Part shown: in pieces, positions 51,479-60,640 of the stretch
Layout of the letters: every line of letters starts with the position of its first letter
How positions within the stretch are numbered: the stretch's first letter is position 1
From: Micromonospora sp. HK10
GTDB taxonomy: Bacteria; Actinomycetota; Actinomycetes; Mycobacteriales; Micromonosporaceae
Assembly (NCBI RefSeq): GCF_000982955.1
Contig: NZ_KQ058852.1
Coordinates: 1-64,000, forward strand
Length of the DNA: 64,000 bases
Direction of reading: 5' to 3'
The notes under the pieces: generated by a model
Database searches by the model: none
Told to the model about the DNA's origin: nothing
Seen by the model: the letters and a program-made list of their open reading frames with translations, nothing else
Program-made: the position numbers and the translations under genes

Positions 51479-52509
51479 GCACCGAGACCGAGCCGTTGCT
51501 GCGGGTACGCGGACTGACCAAGCACTTCCCGGTCCGCGACGGGTTCCGCTCCCGCAGCGCCGTCCGGGCGGTCGACGGGCTGGACTTCGACGTGCGGCCG
51601 GGCGAGACGCTGGGCCTGGTCGGGGAGTCCGGCTGCGGCAAGACCACCACCGGCCGGATGCTGGTGCGGCTGCTGGAACCGACCTCCGGCACCATCGAGT
51701 TCGCCGGGCGGGACATCACCCACGCCCGGCGCCGGGAGCTGCGGCCGCTGCGGCAGGACCTTCAGATCATCTTCCAGGACCCGTACGCCTCGCTGAACCC
51801 GCGGCACACCGTCGGCCGGATCGTGGCCATGCCGTTGCAGGTCAACGGCATCGACCCGCCGGGCGGGACGAAGAAGCGGGTGCAGGAGCTGCTGGAGCTG
51901 GTCGGGTTGAACCCGGAGCACTACAACCGCTACCCGCACGAGTTCTCCGGCGGCCAGCGGCAGCGCATCGGCATCGCCCGCGCGCTGGCCCTGCGACCCA
52001 AGCTGATCGTCGCCGACGAGCCGGTCAGCGCGCTGGACGTCTCGATCCAGGCGCAGGTCATCAACCTGCTGCGCGACCTGCAACGCGAACTCGACCTGGC
52101 GTTCGTGTTCATCGCCCACGACCTCGCGGTGATCCGGCACTTCTGCCACCGGGTCGCCGTCATGTACCTCGGCAAGATCGTCGAGATCGGCGACCGCGAT
52201 GACATCTACGAGCGGCCCCAGCATCCGTACACCCGGGCGCTGCTGTCCGCGATCCCGGACGTGACCACGCTCGGCCCGGCCGGGCGGATCCGGCTCACCG
52301 GCGACGTGCCGACGCCGCTCAACCCGCCCTCGGGTTGCCGGTTCCGGACCCGCTGCTGGAAGGCGCAGGAGCGGTGCGCCACCGAGGAGCCCGCGCTGGT
52401 CCGCCGGGACGGCGGCGACCAGGCCACCGCCTGTCACTTTCCGGAGGCCGGAACGATCCGCCAGGGCGCCGGGCCGGCCGCCGCGACCGTCGAGGAGGTG
52501 TCGAAATGA
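51475..52509 (+). CDS. Second peptide ABC importer, DppF-type ATPase
   Basis: 344 residues from ATG 51475 (ATGA overlap). Walker A GESGCGKTT, signature FSGGQRQRIGIARAL, Walker B LIVADEPVSALD, H-loop FIAHDLAV and the Cys-containing tail SGCRFRTRCWKAQERC are nearly identical in layout to the first system's OppF-type ATPase. The stop overlaps the start of the permease gene (ATGA). Confidence 0.93.
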   Translation: MSTETEPLLRVRGLTKHFPVRDGFRSRSAVRAVDGLDFDVRPGETLGLVGESGCGKTTTGRMLVRLLEPTSGTIEFAGRDITHARRRELRPLRQDLQIIFQDPYASLNPRHTVGRIVAMPLQVNGIDPPGGTKKRVQELLELVGLNPEHYNRYPHEFSGGQRQRIGIARALALRPKLIVADEPVSALDVSIQAQVINLLRDLQRELDLAFVFIAHDLAVIRHFCHRVAVMYLGKIVEIGDRDDIYERPQHPYTRALLSAIPDVTTLGPAGRIRLTGDVPTPLNPPSGCRFRTRCWKAQERCATEEPALVRRDGGDQATACHFPEAGTIRQGAGPAAATVEEVSK

Positions 52510-53507
52510 GCCTGTCCCCGACCGAGGGCGTGGCGCTCGCCGAGATCGAGTCCACCGGTGCGGGCACCGAGGAGAAGGGCCTCGTCGGGCGCTCGCCCGG
52601 CCAGCTGGTCTGGAACCGGCTGCGCCGGGACCGCACCGCACTGGTCAGCGGCGTCGTGCTGGTCCTGTTCATCCTGGCCGCGATCGCGGCACCGCTGCTG
52701 CAGCGGCTCTACGGCATGTCGCCGAGCCAGCAGTTCGGTGACCTGCTGGACTCCACCGGCATGCCACTGGGCTACGTGGGCGGGGTGAGCGGCGACCACT
52801 GGTTCGGGCTGGAGCCCGGGCTCGGCCGGGACATCTTCATCCGGATGATCTACGGCATCCGCACCTCGCTGCTGATCGCGCTGGGGGCGGCGGTCGTCAC
52901 CACGGCGATCGGGGTGGTGCTGGGCATCGTCGCGGGTTACCTGGGCGGCATGGTCGACTCGGTGATCATGTGGATCACCGACGTCGCGCTGGCCATGCCG
53001 TTCCTCATCTTCGCGCTGGCCGTGGTCCCGACGTTCTCCCTCCGGTTCTACGGACCCCGGGACGCGGTGCCCACCTGGTTCGCGGTGACCACGCTGATCG
53101 TGGTGTTCGCCGCGTTCGGCTGGACCGGCACGGCGCGACTCGTCCGCGGGCAGGTCGTGTCGCTGCGCGAGCGGGAGTTCGTCGAGGCGGCCCGCGCCAG
53201 TGGCGCCGGCCTCGGCCACATGCTCTTCCGGCAGCTGCTGCCGAACATCTGGGCGCCCATCCTGGTCGCGTTCTCGCTCGCCGTGCCGTCCTACGTCACC
53301 GGTGAGGCGGCGCTGTCCTTCCTCGGCGTCGGCCTGCCCGAGTCGGTGCCGAGCTTCGGCCGGATGATCTACCGCAGCATCGACTACCTGCAGACCGACC
53401 CGGCGTACGTCTTCTTCCCCGGCATCACCATCTTCGCGCTCGTGCTGGCGTTCAACCTTTTCGGCGACGCGCTGCGCGACGCGCTCGACCCGAAGTCGTC
53501 ACGGTAA
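52506..53507 (+). CDS. Second peptide ABC importer, DppC-type permease
   Basis: 333 residues from ATG 52506, with GAGGAGG upstream and ATGA overlap. A first helix (about 45-62) is followed by a long extracytoplasmic loop and five more helices. The ATPase-contact loop is REREFVEAARASGAGLGHML and the end is FGDALRDALDPKSSR. It pairs with the DppB-type permease that follows 13 bases downstream. Confidence 0.93.
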   Translation: MSLSPTEGVALAEIESTGAGTEEKGLVGRSPGQLVWNRLRRDRTALVSGVVLVLFILAAIAAPLLQRLYGMSPSQQFGDLLDSTGMPLGYVGGVSGDHWFGLEPGLGRDIFIRMIYGIRTSLLIALGAAVVTTAIGVVLGIVAGYLGGMVDSVIMWITDVALAMPFLIFALAVVPTFSLRFYGPRDAVPTWFAVTTLIVVFAAFGWTGTARLVRGQVVSLREREFVEAARASGAGLGHMLFRQLLPNIWAPILVAFSLAVPSYVTGEAALSFLGVGLPESVPSFGRMIYRSIDYLQTDPAYVFFPGITIFALVLAFNLFGDALRDALDPKSSR

Positions 53508-53520
53508 GGGGTTCGACGCC

Positions 53521-54507
53521 ATGGTGCGGTTCCTGCTGAAGCGGCTGCTGCTCGCCGTCTCGGTGCTGTTGGCGGTGAGCGTCGTCAGCTTCCTCATGTT
53601 CTTCGCGCTGCCCCGGGACCCGGTCACCGGCATGTGTCCGAAGAACTGCAACGCCGAGCGCCTGGAGCGGGTGCGGACGGAGCTGGGGCTCAATGATCCG
53701 AAGCCGACGCAGTACGTCAACTACATGAAGGGCATCTTCGTCGGCCGTGACCTGGGCAGCGCGCAGGGCGGCAAGTGCGAGGCGCCCTGCCTCGGCTACT
53801 CGTACGTCAACAGTGAGTCGGTGACCGACACGTTCGCCCGGGTGCTGCCGGTGACCTTGAACATCGTGCTCCCGGCGGCGGTGCTCTGGCTCGCCCTCGG
53901 GGTGGGGCTCGGCATGATATCGGCGCTGCGGCGGGGCTCGCTGCTCGACCGCGTCTCGATCGGGCTCACGCTCACCTTCGCCTCGTTGCAGCTCTACTTC
54001 GTCGGCGCCCTGCTGTTGCTGATCTTCGTGTACTCGTTGAAGATCCTGCCCACGCCGCGGTATGTGCCCTTCCTCGACAATCCGGTCGAGTGGGCACGCG
54101 GGCTGGTGCTGGCCTGGGTGACGCTGGCGCTGCTGTTCTCCGCGATCTACGCGCGGCTGTCCCGGGCGCAGATGCTGGAGACGCTCTCCGAGGACTTCGT
54201 GCGGACCGCCCGGGCCAAGGGCGTGGCGAAGCGGAAGGTCTACGGGCGGCACGCGCTCCGGGCGGCGATCACGCCGATCGTGACGATCGCCGGCCTGGAC
54301 GTTGGCGCTGCGCTCGGCGGCACCGTCATCACGGAGACGACCTTCGGCATCCATGGGCTGGGGCGGACCGCCGTGGAGGCGGTCCGGCAGGGCGACCTGC
54401 CGACCATCATGGCCACCGTGCTGATCTCCGCGCTCTTCGTGGTCGTCGCGAACATCGTGGTCGACCTGCTCTACGCGTTCATCGATCCGCGGGTCCGCCT
54501 CGGCTGA
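53521..54507 (+). CDS. Second peptide ABC importer, DppB-type permease
   Basis: 328 residues. The first helix is at about 8-30. The extracytoplasmic loop holds four Cys in two pairs (C39/C43 and C86/C90), which are absent from E. coli DppB but seen in actinobacterial relatives. The ATPase loop is LSEDFVRTARAKGVAKRKV, and the end is LLYAFIDPRVRLG. ATG 53521 has AAGGGG nine bases upstream. A small hairpin follows before the binding-protein gene. Confidence 0.92.
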   Translation: MVRFLLKRLLLAVSVLLAVSVVSFLMFFALPRDPVTGMCPKNCNAERLERVRTELGLNDPKPTQYVNYMKGIFVGRDLGSAQGGKCEAPCLGYSYVNSESVTDTFARVLPVTLNIVLPAAVLWLALGVGLGMISALRRGSLLDRVSIGLTLTFASLQLYFVGALLLLIFVYSLKILPTPRYVPFLDNPVEWARGLVLAWVTLALLFSAIYARLSRAQMLETLSEDFVRTARAKGVAKRKVYGRHALRAAITPIVTIAGLDVGAALGGTVITETTFGIHGLGRTAVEAVRQGDLPTIMATVLISALFVVVANIVVDLLYAFIDPRVRLG

Positions 54508-54556
54508 GCTCGCGTGTCGCCGTCGATTCGTTATCTGCTCGAAATTTACCGCAGGT

Positions 54557-54576
54557 GAAAGCTGCGCGAAGCTTTC
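54557..54576 (+). promoter_or_regulatory. Hairpin before the second binding-protein gene
   Basis: GAAAGCT-GCGCGA-AGCTTTC followed by TTTC, an AT-rich 7-bp stem 25 bases upstream of ATG 54602. It may attenuate read-through or protect the SBP mRNA 5' end. Confidence 0.5.
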
Positions 54577-54601
54577 TTTCATCGGACCCGGAGGAGTGAG
54601 T

Positions 54602-56347
54602 ATGCGAGCAAGACTCGCCACCGCCATGGGCGGTGCGATGGCACTGGTGGTCGCCCTCAGTGCATGCAGCAAGAACACCGGCGACAGCGCCGACAAGGTG
54701 GACACGAACAAGCCCCGCACCGGCGCCATCGCGACCGACCCCAAGGACTCGCTCGGCCCGGCCGCGGAGGTGCCCGGCGCGGCCAAGGGTGGGACCTTCT
54801 ACATCCTGCGCGAGAACAAGATCTCCCACCTGGACCCGCAGCGGGTCTACTCGTTCGCCGGCCTGATGGGGAGCCAGCTCTACGCGCGCTTCCTCACCAC
54901 CTTCAAGGACGACGGCAAGGGCAACGTGACCCTGGTCGGCGACCTGGCCGAGACCCCCGGCAAGAACGTCAACAACGACTGCAAGGTCTGGGAATTCAAG
55001 ATCAAGCAGGGCGTCAAGTTCGAGGACGGCCGGCCGATCACCTCCAAGGAGATCGCCTACGGCATCGCCCGCTCGTTCGATCCCGACCTGACCGGTGGCC
55101 CGACCTACCTGCAGGAGTGGCTGGTCGACAGCCCGCAGTACGACACCAAGTGGAACTTCAAGGCCAACAAGACCTCGCTGCCGCCGGGCCTGAGCACCCC
55201 GGACGCGCAGACCCTGCGCTTCGAGTTCAACAAGCCGCGCTGTGACCTGCCGTTCGCCGTGTCGCTGCCGGCCACCGCGCCGCTGCCGCCGGACAAGGAC
55301 ACCGGCGTGAACCTGGACAACCAGCCGTTCTCGTCCGGGCCCTACAAGTTCACCAAGCACACCCCCGGCGTCGAGATGGTGCTCGAGCGCAACGAGAACT
55401 GGGACCCGGCGACCGACCCGGTGCGGCACGCGTACCCCGACAAGTTCGTCTGGACGCTCGGCGCGGACAACGCCACCCAGACCAACCGGGTGCTCGCCGG
55501 CACCGGCAACGACGCCGCCGCGGTGGCGACCGGCGGCGTGCCGTCCGAGCTGATCGCGAAGGTCACCGGCGACGCCAAGCTCAAGGAGCGGATGATCGTC
55601 GCCGCGACGCCGAACGCCTACCGGCTGAGCATCAACACGACGCGGGTCACCGACCTGTCCGTACGCCAGGCGATCAACTACGCGATCGACCGCAGCAGCA
55701 TCACCAAGAACCTCGGCGGCCCGTACGGCGCAGTGCCGCTGACCACGCTGCTGCCGCCCACCACGCTCGGCTACAAGCAGTTCGACGCGTACCCGGCGGG
55801 GGAGAGCGGCAACCCCGAGAAGGCCAAGGAGCTGCTCGCCGGCAAGTCGGTGAACCTGGTGCTCGGGACCTCCGACGACACCTCCTCGCAGGAGACCGCC
55901 ACCCAGATCAAGAACGCTCTGGAGAAGGCCGGCTTCACCGTCACCGTCAAGCCGATCCCCGAGGACGGTTACCTCGACTTCGTGAAGAAGAAGAGCAACC
56001 CGTGGGACATCTGGGTCGACTCGTGGGCGGCGGACTGGCCCAGCGGCGCGTCGATCCTGCCGGTGCTCTTCGACGGCCGCAACATCAAGGCCGAGGGCAA
56101 CAGCAACACCTCCCAGCTCAACAACGACACCGTCAACGCCGAGTTCGACCGGGTGCTCGCGCTCGACCCGGCCAAGCAGGCCGACGAGTGGAGCAAGCTG
56201 GACGAGAAGCTCATGAAGGAGTCGGCGCCGGCGGTGCCGCTGTACAACGAGGTCGTCTCCGTCGCGCACGGCGAGAAGGCCGGCGGCCTCTTCATCGGCA
56301 GCATCTTCGGCTGGCCCAGCTTCGTGAACGCCTACGTCAAGCAGTGA
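54602..56347 (+). CDS. Second peptide ABC importer, binding lipoprotein
   Basis: 581-residue family 5 solute-binding protein. The signal peptide ends in lipobox LSAC (about residues 19-22). Core motifs: WEFKIKQGVKFEDGRPITSK near 125, SSGPYKFTKH near 245, and DLSVRQAINYAIDRSSI near 350. ATG 54602 has GGAGGAG upstream; a GTG six bases earlier is an alternative. Placing the binding protein last in the operon is uncommon and needs its own promoter or high read-through for excess. Confidence 0.93.
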   Translation: MRARLATAMGGAMALVVALSACSKNTGDSADKVDTNKPRTGAIATDPKDSLGPAAEVPGAAKGGTFYILRENKISHLDPQRVYSFAGLMGSQLYARFLTTFKDDGKGNVTLVGDLAETPGKNVNNDCKVWEFKIKQGVKFEDGRPITSKEIAYGIARSFDPDLTGGPTYLQEWLVDSPQYDTKWNFKANKTSLPPGLSTPDAQTLRFEFNKPRCDLPFAVSLPATAPLPPDKDTGVNLDNQPFSSGPYKFTKHTPGVEMVLERNENWDPATDPVRHAYPDKFVWTLGADNATQTNRVLAGTGNDAAAVATGGVPSELIAKVTGDAKLKERMIVAATPNAYRLSINTTRVTDLSVRQAINYAIDRSSITKNLGGPYGAVPLTTLLPPTTLGYKQFDAYPAGESGNPEKAKELLAGKSVNLVLGTSDDTSSQETATQIKNALEKAGFTVTVKPIPEDGYLDFVKKKSNPWDIWVDSWAADWPSGASILPVLFDGRNIKAEGNSNTSQLNNDTVNAEFDRVLALDPAKQADEWSKLDEKLMKESAPAVPLYNEVVSVAHGEKAGGLFIGSIFGWPSFVNAYVKQ

Positions 56348-56364
56348 CAGCCTGACCCCGCGGG

Positions 56365-56390
56365 GGCCCCGGTCCGATCTGGCCGGGGCC
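56365..56390. terminator. Bidirectional terminator (SBP / S9 peptidase)
   Basis: GGCCCCGG pairs with CCGGGGCC; two further CC/GG pairs are possible inside after a one-base bulge. It lies between convergent stops. Confidence 0.75.
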
Positions 56391-56399
56391 TTCGCGCGT

Positions 56400-58544
56400 T
56401 CACAGGTGGCGGCGGAGGAAGTCCAGCTCCAGGCGGAGCAGGCGCTCGGCCACGCCACCGGCCGCCAGGTGGCTGGCGCCGGTCAGCGGGAGCACCGCGT
56501 GCGGGCGGCCGGCGGAGAGCAGCGCGGCCGACAGCCGCAGCGTGTGCGCGGCCACCACGTTGTCGTCGACCAGGCCGTGCACCAGCAGCATCGGCCGGGC
56601 CTGCGCCGGGTCGCCGACCGGCTCGGCGGCCAGCTCCACCAGCGAGTGGTGGGCGTAGACATCCATCCCGTCGTCCGGCAGGCCCAGATAGCGCTCGGTG
56701 TACGCGGTGTCGTACAAGGTCCAGTCGGTGACCGGGGCGCCGACGATCGCGCAGCGGAACAGCTCCGGGTGCCGCAGCACCGCCAGCCCGGCCAGCCAGC
56801 CCCCGAACGACCAGCCGCGCACCGCCACCCGCGCCAGGTCCAGGTCCGGGTGCTTGCCGGCGAGCGCGGTCAGCGCGTCCACCTGGTCGGTGAGGATGAC
56901 GTCGGCCAGCCGCCGGTGTACCGCCTTCTCGAACGACGGGGCGATGCCCGGGGTGCCCCGGTTGTCGATCGTCACCACCGCGAAGCCCTGCTCGGCCCAC
57001 CACTGCCGTTCCAGCCAGGCGGAGCGGGCGGCGATCACCTCCTGGTGGCCCGGGCCGCCGTAGATGTCCAGCAGCACCGGCAGCTTCGTGCCCTTGACGT
57101 GCTCGCCCGGATAGAGCACCGCGCTGGGCAGCCGCCGGTCGGTCACCCGCACCATCGTCGGCCGGGGAGCGTACGGCGGGGTGGCGGCCAGCGAGCGCAG
57201 CTCGCCCACCTCCCGGTCGCCGTGCCACACCCGCCAGCGCACCCCCGGGTGCTCCAGCGAGGCGATGCCGACCACCAGCGTGCTCCCGCCGATCACCGCG
57301 GTGTGCCAGCCCGGGTCGGAACCCATCCGCCGGGCGTCCACCCCACCACCGATCACCGTCCGGACCCGGTAGAGGTGGCGCTGGCTCGGCTCGCCCTCAC
57401 TCGCCTCCACCAGCAGGTCCGCCGGGCCGCCCGCGCCGGCGGGCAGCCGCCCCACCACCCGCCGGACGTAGAGCGAGGGCGGGGTGAGCAGGGTGCCGTC
57501 GGCGAACAGGCAGCGGGCGTCGTACCCGTCGTGGGCCAGCTCGCCGCCGACCAGCACCCGGCCGTCGGGCAGGTGCGCCGGGGTGCCCGGGATCGGCTCC
57601 ACCCAGCGCGGGTCGGCCAGCTCCGCGTGCACCTGGGTCTCCCCGGTCCGCGGGTCCACCGCGAGCACCAGCCCGTGCTGTTGGGAGCGGCGCAGCACGG
57701 TGATCAGCGGCCCGCCGTCGGCCCAGTCGACCGAGGTGAGGTACGGGTAGGTCTCCCGGTCCCAGTGCACGTCGACCCAGCCGCCGTCGAGGTCGAGCAG
57801 GTGCAGGCTGACCTGCGCGTTCGGCCCGCCCGCCCGGGGGTACGCGACGGTCGTCGGCGGGCTCGCCGGGTCGGCCGGGTCGTGCAGGTGCCAGCGGTCC
57901 AGCCGGGACTCGTCGACCCGTGCGGCCAGCACCGAGCGGCCGTCCGGTGACCACCAGTAGCCCCGGTACCGGTGGAACTCCTCGGCGGCGATGTGCTCGG
58001 CCAGTCCCCAGCTCACCCCGCTGTCCTCGCCGGCCAGCAGGTTGTCGGTGCCGTCCGGCTCGACCACCCGCAGCTGGCCCCGGCGTACCCCCTCCGCGGC
58101 GTCCGTGACGTAGGCCAGCCGGGCGCCGGTCGGGTCCGGCCGCGGGTCGATCACCGGGCCGACGGCGGCCACCTCGACCACGTCGCCGTGCACCAGGTCG
58201 GCCCGGAACAGCCGGCCGGCCAGCGCGAACGTGGCCACCCGGCCGGCGCCGTCCAGGGCGTACGAGCCGATGCCGGAGACCGCCAACCGCAGCCGCTCGC
58301 GCAGCGCGCGCTCGCCGGGGGAGAGGGCGCCGGGGTCGGCGTCCGAGCCGAGCAGCACCGCCGGGTCGGCGACCAGCCGCTCCTCGCCGGAGGCGACGTC
58401 GAGCAGCCAGAGCGCGTCCGCCGGGTCCTCCGGTCCGGAGGAGCGCAGGAAGATGACCCGGGAGCCGTCGTCGGCGACGGAGACGGCGCGCGGCGCCCCG
58501 TGGCTGAACCGACGGGTACGGGCGGCCAGCTCGGGAAAGTCCAC
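56400..58544 (-). CDS. Dipeptidyl-peptidase IV-like S9 peptidase
   Basis: 714 residues. Residues 1 to about 460 form the DPP-IV type beta-propeller, including AEHIAAEEFHRYRGYWWSPD, whose Glu pair binds the substrate N-terminus in DPP-IV. The C-terminal alpha/beta hydrolase has nucleophile VRGWSFGGWLAG, Asp in HGLVDDNVV and His in GASHLAAGG. It lacks a signal peptide, so it is likely cytosolic and trims imported peptides. The GTG start lies seven bases after a TACCAT -10 box. It is convergent with the second importer. Confidence 0.92.
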   Translation of the reverse strand: MDFPELAARTRRFSHGAPRAVSVADDGSRVIFLRSSGPEDPADALWLLDVASGEERLVADPAVLLGSDADPGALSPGERALRERLRLAVSGIGSYALDGAGRVATFALAGRLFRADLVHGDVVEVAAVGPVIDPRPDPTGARLAYVTDAAEGVRRGQLRVVEPDGTDNLLAGEDSGVSWGLAEHIAAEEFHRYRGYWWSPDGRSVLAARVDESRLDRWHLHDPADPASPPTTVAYPRAGGPNAQVSLHLLDLDGGWVDVHWDRETYPYLTSVDWADGGPLITVLRRSQQHGLVLAVDPRTGETQVHAELADPRWVEPIPGTPAHLPDGRVLVGGELAHDGYDARCLFADGTLLTPPSLYVRRVVGRLPAGAGGPADLLVEASEGEPSQRHLYRVRTVIGGGVDARRMGSDPGWHTAVIGGSTLVVGIASLEHPGVRWRVWHGDREVGELRSLAATPPYAPRPTMVRVTDRRLPSAVLYPGEHVKGTKLPVLLDIYGGPGHQEVIAARSAWLERQWWAEQGFAVVTIDNRGTPGIAPSFEKAVHRRLADVILTDQVDALTALAGKHPDLDLARVAVRGWSFGGWLAGLAVLRHPELFRCAIVGAPVTDWTLYDTAYTERYLGLPDDGMDVYAHHSLVELAAEPVGDPAQARPMLLVHGLVDDNVVAAHTLRLSAALLSAGRPHAVLPLTGASHLAAGGVAERLLRLELDFLRRHL

Positions 58545-58551
58545 GCCTCGG

Positions 58552-58557
58552 ATGGTA
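58552..58557 (-). promoter_or_regulatory. -10 box of the S9 peptidase gene, leaderless type
   Basis: TACCAT on the minus strand, seven bases before GTG 58544. Confidence 0.45.
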
Positions 58558-58626
58558 GGCGCGCGTTCCGGGTGATGTGGCCGACCTGCGCGGACGCGTA
58601 GACCTCGGTGGGACAGGACCGCCGGT

Positions 58627-58632
58627 TAGAGT
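58627..58632 (+). promoter_or_regulatory. -10 box of mshB, leaderless type
   Basis: TAGAGT ends seven bases before GTG 58640. Confidence 0.5.
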
Positions 58633-58639
58633 GACGGGC

Positions 58640-59587
58640 GTGACGACGCTGCCCGACCGACGACTTCTGCTGGTCCACGCGCACCCCGATGACGAGTCCA
58701 TCGGCACCGGCTCGACGATGGCGCACTACGCCGCCGGCGGCGCCCACGTCACCCTGGTGACCTGCACGCTGGGCGAGGAGGGCGAGATCCACGTGCCGGC
58801 GCTGGCCCAGCTCGCCGCGGCCGCGGCCGACCAGCTCGGCGGGTACCGGATCGGCGAGCTGACCGCCGCCTGCGCGGCGCTCGGGGTCACCGACCACCGC
58901 TTCCTCGGCGGCGCCGGCCGCTACCGCGACTCCGGCATGATGGGCCTGGCCACCAACGCGCACCCGCGGGCGTTCTGGCAGGCCGACCTCGACGAGGCCG
59001 CCGGGTACCTGCTGGAGGTCATCCGCGAGGTCCGGCCGCAGGTCATGGTCACGTACGACCCGAACGGCTTCTACGGCCACCCGGACCACATCCAGGCGCA
59101 CCGGGTGGCGATGCGGGCGCGGGAGCTGGCCGACCTCGAGGGGATCGCCCCGGCCAAGGTGTACTGGACGGCGATGCCGCGCAGCGTGCTGGAGGCCGGC
59201 CTGGACGCGTTCACCGAGAGCGCGGACAACCCCTTCGCCGGCATCGACAGCATCGACGAGCTGCCCTTCGGCACCCCCGATCCGGAGATCGCCGCGCGGA
59301 TCGACGCCACCGAGCGGCACGCCGCCAAGGAGGCGGCGATGCGGGCGCACGCCACCCAGATCCCGGCCAACTCCTGGCTCTACTCGATCGCCGGCAACTT
59401 CGGCGCCGAGTTCATGGGCGTGGAGTACTTCACCCTGGCGGTCGGCGAGCGGGGCCCGGGCACCGGCCCGTACGGCTGGGAGGACGACCTCTTCGCCGGG
59501 CTGCCGCTGGACGGCGTGGACCGGTCACCGGTCCCGGCGGCGCTCGGTGCCCGGCCGAAGAGCCCCGCTGCGGCCGGCCTCCGGTGA
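58640..59587 (+). CDS. mshB: GlcNAc-inositol deacetylase of mycothiol synthesis
   Basis: 315 residues. The zinc site AHPDDES (residues 14-20) and the later HPDHIQAH segment define the PIG-L/LmbE family. Further MshB features are GTGSTMAHYAAGG, GAGRYRDSGMMG and WTAMPRSVLEAG. It removes acetyl from GlcNAc-Ins, the second step to mycothiol, the actinobacterial thiol. The neighbouring membrane protein is the Rv1171-like partner seen next to mshB in mycobacteria, which favours MshB over Mca. The stop overlaps that gene (GTGA). Confidence 0.94.
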   Translation: MTTLPDRRLLLVHAHPDDESIGTGSTMAHYAAGGAHVTLVTCTLGEEGEIHVPALAQLAAAAADQLGGYRIGELTAACAALGVTDHRFLGGAGRYRDSGMMGLATNAHPRAFWQADLDEAAGYLLEVIREVRPQVMVTYDPNGFYGHPDHIQAHRVAMRARELADLEGIAPAKVYWTAMPRSVLEAGLDAFTESADNPFAGIDSIDELPFGTPDPEIAARIDATERHAAKEAAMRAHATQIPANSWLYSIAGNFGAEFMGVEYFTLAVGERGPGTGPYGWEDDLFAGLPLDGVDRSPVPAALGARPKSPAAAGLR

Positions 59588-60078
59588 CGCTGCCGGCCGT
59601 TCCGATGTCGCTCGCGCCCGAGCCCGACCCCACCGCGCCGCCGGCCCGCCCGGCCCGCTCCGCCGACCTCGCGCTGCGGGTGGCCGGCGGTGTGGTGGCC
59701 GTCTGGGCCGGGGTGCTCCTGGCGCTGCTCGAACTGCTCTACGCCACCTGGTCCTGGGAGCTGGTGCAGGGGCCGCCCGGCGGGCTGCCGGCGGCGCTGG
59801 TCGGGATCGTGGCCGGGGCCGGCGGCATCGCCGTGGCGGTGCTGGTGACGGTCCTGGTGGGCTGGTTCGCGCACGCCGCCGTGGGGACCCGCTGGGCGGC
59901 GGCGCTGGCCGCGCTGCCGTGGTTCGTGCTGATCGTCGCCGGTGGCTTCCGGACCGCCGAGGGCGACCTCGCGCTCACCGGCGACAACGTGCTGGGCCTC
60001 GGGCTGGTGGTGGCCGGCGCGGTCACCTTCGCGGTGCTGGGTTTCCGGCAACTGGTGCTGCCGCCCGCACCCCGCTGA
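59584..60078 (+). CDS. Four-helix membrane protein next to mshB
   Basis: 164 residues from GTG 59584 (GTGA overlap with mshB). A Pro-rich tail of about 25 residues leads to four hydrophobic segments (about 30-50, 68-92, 100-118, 132-152). It resembles, by position and topology, the conserved membrane protein next to mshB in mycobacteria (Rv1171). The function is unknown; coupling to mshB suggests a link with mycothiol or simply conserved gene order. Confidence 0.75.
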   Translation: MTLPAVPMSLAPEPDPTAPPARPARSADLALRVAGGVVAVWAGVLLALLELLYATWSWELVQGPPGGLPAALVGIVAGAGGIAVAVLVTVLVGWFAHAAVGTRWAAALAALPWFVLIVAGGFRTAEGDLALTGDNVLGLGLVVAGAVTFAVLGFRQLVLPPAPR

Positions 60079-60163
60079 GGGTGCTGACGCGACACCGGTG
60101 GCGGTGGTAGACATTCCTGCCAGGAGCCCGCCGTGGGGGCGGGCCTACGGCGGGAGGCGTGCG

Positions 60164-60628
60164 ATGAGGGAGCGGTGGCGCGCGATCGGCGTGCTGGCGG
60201 CGGCGCTGTTCTTGGTCAACGTGGTGGCGCGGCTGGTCATCAAGTTCGGTTTCCCGGATGACGACGCCGCCTCGGACCGGGTCTCCTGGCTGATGTTCCT
60301 GGTCATCGGCCTGATCCTGGCCGGGCTGGCGTTCCGCTGGGGGCAGGACCGGCCGGTCGGCCGGTGGTCCGCCGACATGGCCGGCGCGGTCGCGGTGGCC
60401 CTGGCGTTGACCGTGCTCGTCGGGCCGCTGCTGGTCGGGGAGAACCCGTTCGGTGGGGGCGCCGGGCTCTTCTTCGCCCAGATCTGGCTCTACCTGGCCG
60501 CCGTGGCGGCCGGGGTGGCAGTCGGCTACCTCATCCTCACCGCGCTCGGCCGCGACCACCGGTCCCGCCAGCTCAAGCGGTACGCCGAGCTGAAGGCCGC
60601 CAAGCCGCGCCGGGTGGTACGCCGCTGA
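60164..60628 (+). CDS. Hypothetical membrane protein, 154 aa
   Basis: From ATG 60164 with GGGAGG seven bases upstream. Four hydrophobic segments (about 7-25, 41-58, 70-90, 105-127) and a basic tail (RDHRSRQLKRYAELKAAK) that should lie in the cytoplasm. No family is recognised. It lies 85 bases after the mshB partner on the same strand and could be part of the same transcript. Confidence 0.75.
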   Translation: MRERWRAIGVLAAALFLVNVVARLVIKFGFPDDDAASDRVSWLMFLVIGLILAGLAFRWGQDRPVGRWSADMAGAVAVALALTVLVGPLLVGENPFGGGAGLFFAQIWLYLAAVAAGVAVGYLILTALGRDHRSRQLKRYAELKAAKPRRVVRR

Positions 60629-60640
60629 TCCGGTGCCGGC

